NCBI RefSeq assembly: GCF_014651015.1
Contig: NZ_BMWB01000003.1
Coordinates: 368,847-432,846, forward strand
Direction of reading: 5' to 3'
DNA length: 64,000 bases
DNA from: Streptomyces xantholiticus
Lineage (GTDB): Bacteria > Actinomycetota > Actinomycetes > Streptomycetales > Streptomycetaceae
Positions 59,871 through 64,000 of the stretch are shown here, piece after piece; positions within the stretch are counted from its first letter, which is position 1; every line of letters begins with the position of its first letter. A program made the translations under genes and the position numbers. The notes beneath the pieces were generated by a model that worked only from the letters and a program-made list of their open reading frames with translations, was not told the origin of the DNA and made no database searches.

Positions 59871-60509
59871 GTGCGACTCGAAGCGATCACCTGGGAGCGG
59901 CTGACCGAGCACCTGGCCGAGCAGGCCCTGCGGACCACCGCCGGTGACGGCGGCGGCCGGCTGCGCATCGGCGTCGACGGCGCTCCCGCTGCGCGGCCCG
60001 GGGAGCTCGCCGGCCGGGTCGCCGAAGCGCTGCGGGTGCGGGGCCGAGGCGTCGTCGTGGTGGGGACCGGTGGCTTTCTCCGCCCTGCCTCCCTGCGGTT
60101 CGAGTACGGGCGCGAGGACCCCGACACGTACTACAGCGACTGGTTCGACACCGGCGCCCTGTGGCGGGAGGTCTTCGGACCGCTGGAGGCGGGCGGAAGC
60201 GGAAGGGTCCTGCCCGATCTGTGGGACCCCGTGACCGACCGGGCCACCCGCAGCCCGCGCGTGGAACTCCCTCCCGGAGGCGTGCTGTTGCTGCACGGGC
60301 CGTTCCTGCTGGGGCACTGGTTCCCGTTCGATCTGACCGTCCACCTGCGGCTTTCGCCGGGCGCGCTGGAGCGCCGCACGGACGAGAGCGAACGCTGGAC
60401 CCTCCCGGCGTACGCACGGTACGAGGAGGAGGTCGGGCCGGGCGACGCTGCGGACGTGCTGGTACGTGCGGACGACCCGCGGCACCCCGCCTGGTCCGGC
60501 ATCGGCTGA
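59871..60509 (+). CDS. Uridine-kinase-like protein lacking a Walker A motif
   Basis: A 212-residue protein resembling nucleoside kinases of the uridine kinase family. Where Walker A (GxxxxGKT) should stand, near residue 34, it reads GVDGAPAARPGELA, with no lysine. Later family features remain: FEYGREDPDTYYSDWFDTGAL, then LPPGGVLLLHGPFLLG and VHLRLSPGALERRT. I recall close Streptomyces relatives with the same degenerate loop, so it is not a local mutation. It may bind a nucleoside without kinase activity. The start is GTG at 59871, 7 bases after the HxlR stop. Confidence 0.75.
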   Translation: MRLEAITWERLTEHLAEQALRTTAGDGGGRLRIGVDGAPAARPGELAGRVAEALRVRGRGVVVVGTGGFLRPASLRFEYGREDPDTYYSDWFDTGALWREVFGPLEAGGSGRVLPDLWDPVTDRATRSPRVELPPGGVLLLHGPFLLGHWFPFDLTVHLRLSPGALERRTDESERWTLPAYARYEEEVGPGDAADVLVRADDPRHPAWSGIG

Positions 60510-60515
60510 CGCTGC

Positions 60516-61397
60516 TCAGGGGCGGCCGCCGATGCGTGTCACCGCCTCGGCACCGGCCCGGCAGCCCTCCGCCGCCGCCGTACGGGCATCAGCACCCGCC
60601 AGCCGTGCCGCCAGGAACGCCCCGGTGAAGGCGTCGCCCGCACCCGTCGTGTCCAACGCATCGGCGGGGCACGGCGGCAGGCGGGCCGTGACCCTGCCGG
60701 CTTCGGCGACCACCGCGCCGCCAGCGCCCAGCGTCACCACCGTCAGCGGCACGAGGTGGCTGAGTTTCGCGGCGGCGTCGACAGGATCGGGCAGACCGGT
60801 CAGGAGACGTGCCTCGTCCGCGTTCGGCAGGAGTACGTCCACGTCGTCGAGGACCGACAGCATCCGCTCGACGCCCAGTTCCGCCATGAACCCCGCGGAG
60901 GCAGGGTCCACGCTCACCGTCACGCCCCTGCCGCGAGCCGCGGCCATCGCCCTCAGCGCGGCGGCCCGGCTGACGTCGGAGAAGAGTAGATAGCCGGACA
61001 CGTGCAGATGGCCGACGCCGTCCAGCAGCGACGAAGCCCAGTCCGCCGGACACAGCCGCAGCACCGCGGCACCGTCGGTGAGGAACGTCCGCTCCGCGGT
61101 GGAGTCGACGAGCGCGACGACCGTCGCGGTCGGGACCTCGTCGTCGGGCACGAGCAGCGGCACCACACCAGCCGCACGCAGCCGCGTCGCGTGCCACTCC
61201 AGGTCGGCGACGCCCGCCCGGGCGAGCAGCCGCACATCGCGGCAGCCCCGATGCGCAGCCCAGCAGGCCACGTTGGCCCCTGCGCCGCCGGGGAGGATAC
61301 GGATCCTCGCGGCGGTGTCCGTGCCATGGACGAGGGGTGTGCTGTGCCGGGCGACGACATCGGTGACGACGTCACCCACGACGAGGAGACCCGTCAT
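60516..61397 (-). CDS. psuK: PfkB-family carbohydrate kinase, probable pseudouridine kinase
   Basis: A 293-residue ribokinase-fold kinase. The PfkB signatures are GGAGANVACWAAHRG near residue 38 and DTTGAGDAFTGAFLA near residue 252, with the catalytic aspartate in GAGD. It overlaps psuG by 4 bases (ATGA) and is translated after it, so phosphorylation of pseudouridine for PsuG is the natural role; adenosine or ribose kinase activity cannot be ruled out from sequence. Confidence 0.85.
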   Translation of the reverse strand: MTGLLVVGDVVTDVVARHSTPLVHGTDTAARIRILPGGAGANVACWAAHRGCRDVRLLARAGVADLEWHATRLRAAGVVPLLVPDDEVPTATVVALVDSTAERTFLTDGAAVLRLCPADWASSLLDGVGHLHVSGYLLFSDVSRAAALRAMAAARGRGVTVSVDPASAGFMAELGVERMLSVLDDVDVLLPNADEARLLTGLPDPVDAAAKLSHLVPLTVVTLGAGGAVVAEAGRVTARLPPCPADALDTTGAGDAFTGAFLAARLAGADARTAAAEGCRAGAEAVTRIGGRP

Positions 61398-62305
61398 GCG
61401 TACGCCGCTGCGATCAGCGCCGCCAGCCGCACATTGCCGCGCACCGCCGCCAGATTGGCCTCGAGGGACGCGCCGTCGGTGTACCGCATCAGCCGCTCGA
61501 GGAGGAACGGTGTGACGGCCTGCCCCGTGACGCCCTTCTCCCGCGCCTCCTCGAGGGACTTCGCCAGAACCCGGTCGTGCAGCTCGGGGTCCAGCTGCTC
61601 CTGCACCGGGACGGGATTGGCCACGATCAGTGCGGAGCACGGTCCGCCCACGGCGTCCTGGGCGCGCATCACGGCGGCGACCTCGTCGGGGGAACCGACG
61701 GTCCAGTCGACCGGTTCCCCGGAGGAGGTCAGATAGAAGCCGGGGAACCGTCCCGTGCCGTATCCGATCACCGTCACCCCGAGCGTCTCCAACCGCTGGA
61801 GCGTGGCCGGGACGTCCAGGATCGACTTGACGCCCGCGCAGACCACGGTCACGCCCACCTGGGCGAGGAGCCGCAGGTCCGCCGACTCGTCCTGTGTCTG
61901 CGCCCACCCCCGGTGAACACCGCCGAGCCCACCGGTCGCGAAGACCCGGATGCCGGCCTGGTCCGCGAGGAACGCCGTGGCGGAGACGGTCGTCGCGCCG
62001 CTCGCGCCCGTCGCGAGGGCCGGGGCGAGGTCACGGTGGCCCAGCTTGCGCATGTCCGGGTCACCGGCGACCCGCTCCAGATCGGCCTTGGTGAGGCCGA
62101 CGTGGGCTCTTCCGTCGAGTACGGCGATGGTCGCGGGGACGGCGCCGCCCGAGCGGACGAGGGCCTCCAGTTCCTCCGCGACGGCCAGATTGCGCGGACG
62201 CGGCAGTCCGTGCGCGATGATCGTCGACTCCAGGGCCACCACGGGAGCGCCGGTGTCGAGCGCCTCCCGCACTTCTTCGGACACCATGACTGCGGTCTTC
62301 GGCAT
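61394..62305 (-). CDS. psuG: Pseudouridine-5'-phosphate glycosidase
   Basis: A 303-residue enzyme that splits the C-glycosidic bond of pseudouridine 5'-phosphate to uracil and ribose 5-phosphate. Family landmarks: VVALESTIIAHGLPRPRNL near residue 22, TVSATAFLADQAGIRVFATGG with GGLGGVHRG, VCAGVKSILD, and the C-terminal TPFLLERL. The catalytic lysine is expected in CAGVKSILD. The ATG at 62305 follows gggatggg. It is coupled to psuK downstream; the MFS gene lies upstream. Confidence 0.94.
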   Translation of the reverse strand: MPKTAVMVSEEVREALDTGAPVVALESTIIAHGLPRPRNLAVAEELEALVRSGGAVPATIAVLDGRAHVGLTKADLERVAGDPDMRKLGHRDLAPALATGASGATTVSATAFLADQAGIRVFATGGLGGVHRGWAQTQDESADLRLLAQVGVTVVCAGVKSILDVPATLQRLETLGVTVIGYGTGRFPGFYLTSSGEPVDWTVGSPDEVAAVMRAQDAVGGPCSALIVANPVPVQEQLDPELHDRVLAKSLEEAREKGVTGQAVTPFLLERLMRYTDGASLEANLAAVRGNVRLAALIAAAYA

Positions 62306-62374
62306 GTCCCATCCCTGGCGCGACGGAGTCGGCCGCAAACATCGGGGCAAGGGCGGACGGTCAGGTCCCGGCCG

Positions 62375-63655
62375 CTACTGCGCGGCGAGGGCCCGCCGCA
62401 CGGCCAACCCCGCCATCGGCACCAGCAGCAGGGCGCCGACCACGTTCAGCCACCCGTAACCCGCCTGCGCCACCACCAGTCCGGCCGCCGCGCCGCCCAC
62501 CCCGGCCGCCGCGTTCATCGTCAGGTCGGACAGGCCCTGCACCGCCGCCCTGGTGGGCTGCGGGACGGACTCGGTGAGCAGCGTGGAACCGGAGACCAGC
62601 CCCGCGGACCAGCCGAGCCCGAGCAGGAACAGCCCTGCCGCGGTCCGCCCGTGACTCGCGCCCGCCGTACCGGCCAGCAGCGCGGCCATGCAGAGCAGCC
62701 CCGCGGCGAGCCCGATCACCGCGAGCCGCCCGACGCGGTCCGTGAGCCTGCCCATCAGCGGCGAGAAGGCGTACATGCCCGCGATATGACCGCTGATCAC
62801 CAAGCCGATCAGTTCGATCCCTGCGCCGTGGTGGCTGAGGGCGACCGGGGTCATCGACATGATCGACACCATTGCGGTGTGCGAGACGGCCACCGTCACC
62901 AGCGCAAGACGGGCCATGGGCGACTCTTGTACGGCGAGCAGTCCGGCCTTCAGCGACCGGCCTGCGGCAGAGCTGTCTGCCGGCGACATGGCCCTGGCGG
63001 TGAGCAGCGGATCGGGCCGCAGCAGGATGTGGACGAGCGCCGCGGAGACGAGGAACACTCCGGCCGCCCAGAGGAACGGGCCCGCGGCAGCCGGTACGCC
63101 GAGCCCGGACACGCTCCGACCGGCCGGGTAGGCGATGTTGGGGCCGAGCACCGCGCCGATGGTCGTCGCCCACACGACGGTGGAGATCGACCGCGCGCGC
63201 CGCTCGGGTTCCGCGAGGTCGGCAGCGGCGAACCGGGCCTGCAGATTCGCGGACGACGCAGCCCCGAAGCCCGCCATGCCGATCAGCAGCAGGGGGAAGT
63301 TGCCGATGACGGCGGCCACGACGACCACGCCCGCGCCCAGTGCCCCGATGAAGTAGGCGAGGACCAGACCGGGGCGGCGGCCCCGGGCGGTCATCAGCGC
63401 GGCCAGCGGCACGGACAGCAGCGCGGTCCCGGCCACGGTGGCGGTCGGGGCGAGCCCCGACAGCGCCTCTGTGCCGCTGACCTCCTGTGCGAGTACGGAG
63501 GCCAGGGCGATACCCGTGGCGACGCCGAGACCGCCGAGGACCTGGCTCGCGATCAGCACGGCGTTGATCCGCCGGCGTATCGCGGGCAGCTCGGCGGCCG
63601 CCACGGCGGCCTTGGGCGCGTCGGGTATGTCAGCAGCGTCGGGCATCGTGGTCAC
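62375..63655 (-). CDS. MFS transporter
   Basis: A 426-residue major facilitator with about 12 hydrophobic segments. The loop 2-3 motif is seen as LMTARGRRPGLVLAY, and the equivalent in the second half as LMGRLTDRVGRLAVIG. It lies 69 bases upstream of psuG on the same strand, so uptake of pseudouridine or another nucleoside, or drug export, are both possible. The start is given at the GTG at 63655; an ATG three codons later (63646) is equally plausible. Confidence 0.85.
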   Translation of the reverse strand: MTTMPDAADIPDAPKAAVAAAELPAIRRRINAVLIASQVLGGLGVATGIALASVLAQEVSGTEALSGLAPTATVAGTALLSVPLAALMTARGRRPGLVLAYFIGALGAGVVVVAAVIGNFPLLLIGMAGFGAASSANLQARFAAADLAEPERRARSISTVVWATTIGAVLGPNIAYPAGRSVSGLGVPAAAGPFLWAAGVFLVSAALVHILLRPDPLLTARAMSPADSSAAGRSLKAGLLAVQESPMARLALVTVAVSHTAMVSIMSMTPVALSHHGAGIELIGLVISGHIAGMYAFSPLMGRLTDRVGRLAVIGLAAGLLCMAALLAGTAGASHGRTAAGLFLLGLGWSAGLVSGSTLLTESVPQPTRAAVQGLSDLTMNAAAGVGGAAAGLVVAQAGYGWLNVVGALLLVPMAGLAVRRALAAQ

Positions 63656-63695
63656 TGACGCAGTGTGCCAGAACGGACGCCCGGCAACAGGAGCC

Positions 63696-64000
63696 TCAGA
63701 ACAGCGGCTGCGGCAGCACCCCCTCCAGCGCCAGGAGTTGCCGCTTGGTCTCCAGACCTCCCCCGAAGCCCCCGAGTCCGCCGTCCGTCTCGACCACCCG
63801 GTGGCACGGCACCACGACCGGCAGGGGATTGGATCCCATGGCGGCGCCCACCGCCTGCGCCGCGCCCGGCTGCCCGACGCGGGCCGCGAGATCCCCGTAG
63901 CCGACGACCGTCCCGTACTCCACGCAGGCCAGCAGTTCCCGCAGCACCTGGCGGTTGAAGCCGGCCGAGAGCGACCAGTCCAGCGGCAGGGCGAAGTCGT
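63696..64000 (-). CDS. ogt: Methylated-DNA-protein cysteine methyltransferase, 5' end beyond window
   Basis: The gene runs off the end of the window; about 100 codons of its 3' part are visible. It repairs O6-alkylguanine by moving the alkyl group to its own cysteine. The active site VVVPCHRVV is intact, preceded by YGDLAARVGQPGAAQAVGAA (the DNA-binding helix-turn-helix with arginine finger) and followed by GLGGFGGGLETKRQLLALEG. The end at 63696 is a normal terminus. Confidence 0.93.
   Translation of the reverse strand, partial: DFALPLDWSLSAGFNRQVLRELLACVEYGTVVGYGDLAARVGQPGAAQAVGAAMGSNPLPVVVPCHRVVETDGGLGGFGGGLETKRQLLALEGVLPQPLF

Overview
The window is a stretch of Streptomyces chromosome. 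The evidence is the very high GC content with strong third-position GC bias, GTG and TTG starts, an LAXTG-anchored chaplin, the actinobacterial PAC2, DUF3068 and DUF4184 families, and a housekeeping order (gltBD, pyk, ANTAR regulator, liv operon, polA, rpsA, coaE) that I recall, from memory and not from a search, as running the same way in S. coelicolor. No phage, insertion sequence, CRISPR array or large island is visible.

Layout. (1) 0.3-6.4 kb: gltB-gltD glutamate synthase. (2) 7-13.7 kb: small stress and housekeeping genes (VWA protein, flavin-binding-fold oxidase, cold-shock protein followed by a DEAD-box helicase), a divergent pair of proteases (HExxH metallopeptidase, secreted trypsin), two decayed gene tails, and chorismate mutase. 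(3) 13.8-24.5 kb: pepN, an orphan two-gene cassette resembling desferrioxamine DesA/DesB, a Tat-exported 5'-nucleotidase, a SIMPL protein, pyk and tRNA-Leu(CAA). (4) 24.6-31.2 kb: an ANTAR response regulator and a complete branched-chain amino acid ABC importer (livJHMGF). (5) 31.3-38.3 kb: thioesterase, molybdopterin oxidoreductase, polA and a DUF4184 membrane protein. (6) 38.4-49.4 kb: cell-wall lytic transglycosylase, a 45-residue membrane peptide with DUF3068, hrpB, a methyltransferase, rpsA with a clear promoter and a ~200-nt leader, PAC2, coaE and TPR. (7) 49.6-64 kb: slipin, a translationally coupled SNF2 ATPase plus SWIM zinc-finger pair, a long chaplin, DUF2293, a doubly frameshifted 2-hydroxyacid dehydrogenase, a divergent aminotransferase and HxlR regulator with palindromes between them, a P-loop-less uridine-kinase-like protein, a psuG/psuK pseudouridine catabolism pair behind an MFS transporter, and the 3' part of an O6-alkylguanine-DNA alkyltransferase gene.

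Most operons are closed by strong GC-rich hairpins, listed individually. Several long gene-free stretches carry related imperfect palindromes (best copies at 6781-6870 and 10741-10830), which look like a REP-type dispersed repeat. The best candidates for undescribed biology are the orphan decarboxylase/N-hydroxylase pair at 17.1-19.9 kb, the SNF2/SWIM pair at 51.2-55.3 kb, the chaplin whose second domain has lost both cysteines, and the uridine-kinase-like family without a Walker A motif. Functions are assigned by reading motifs and by family knowledge; no database search was run.
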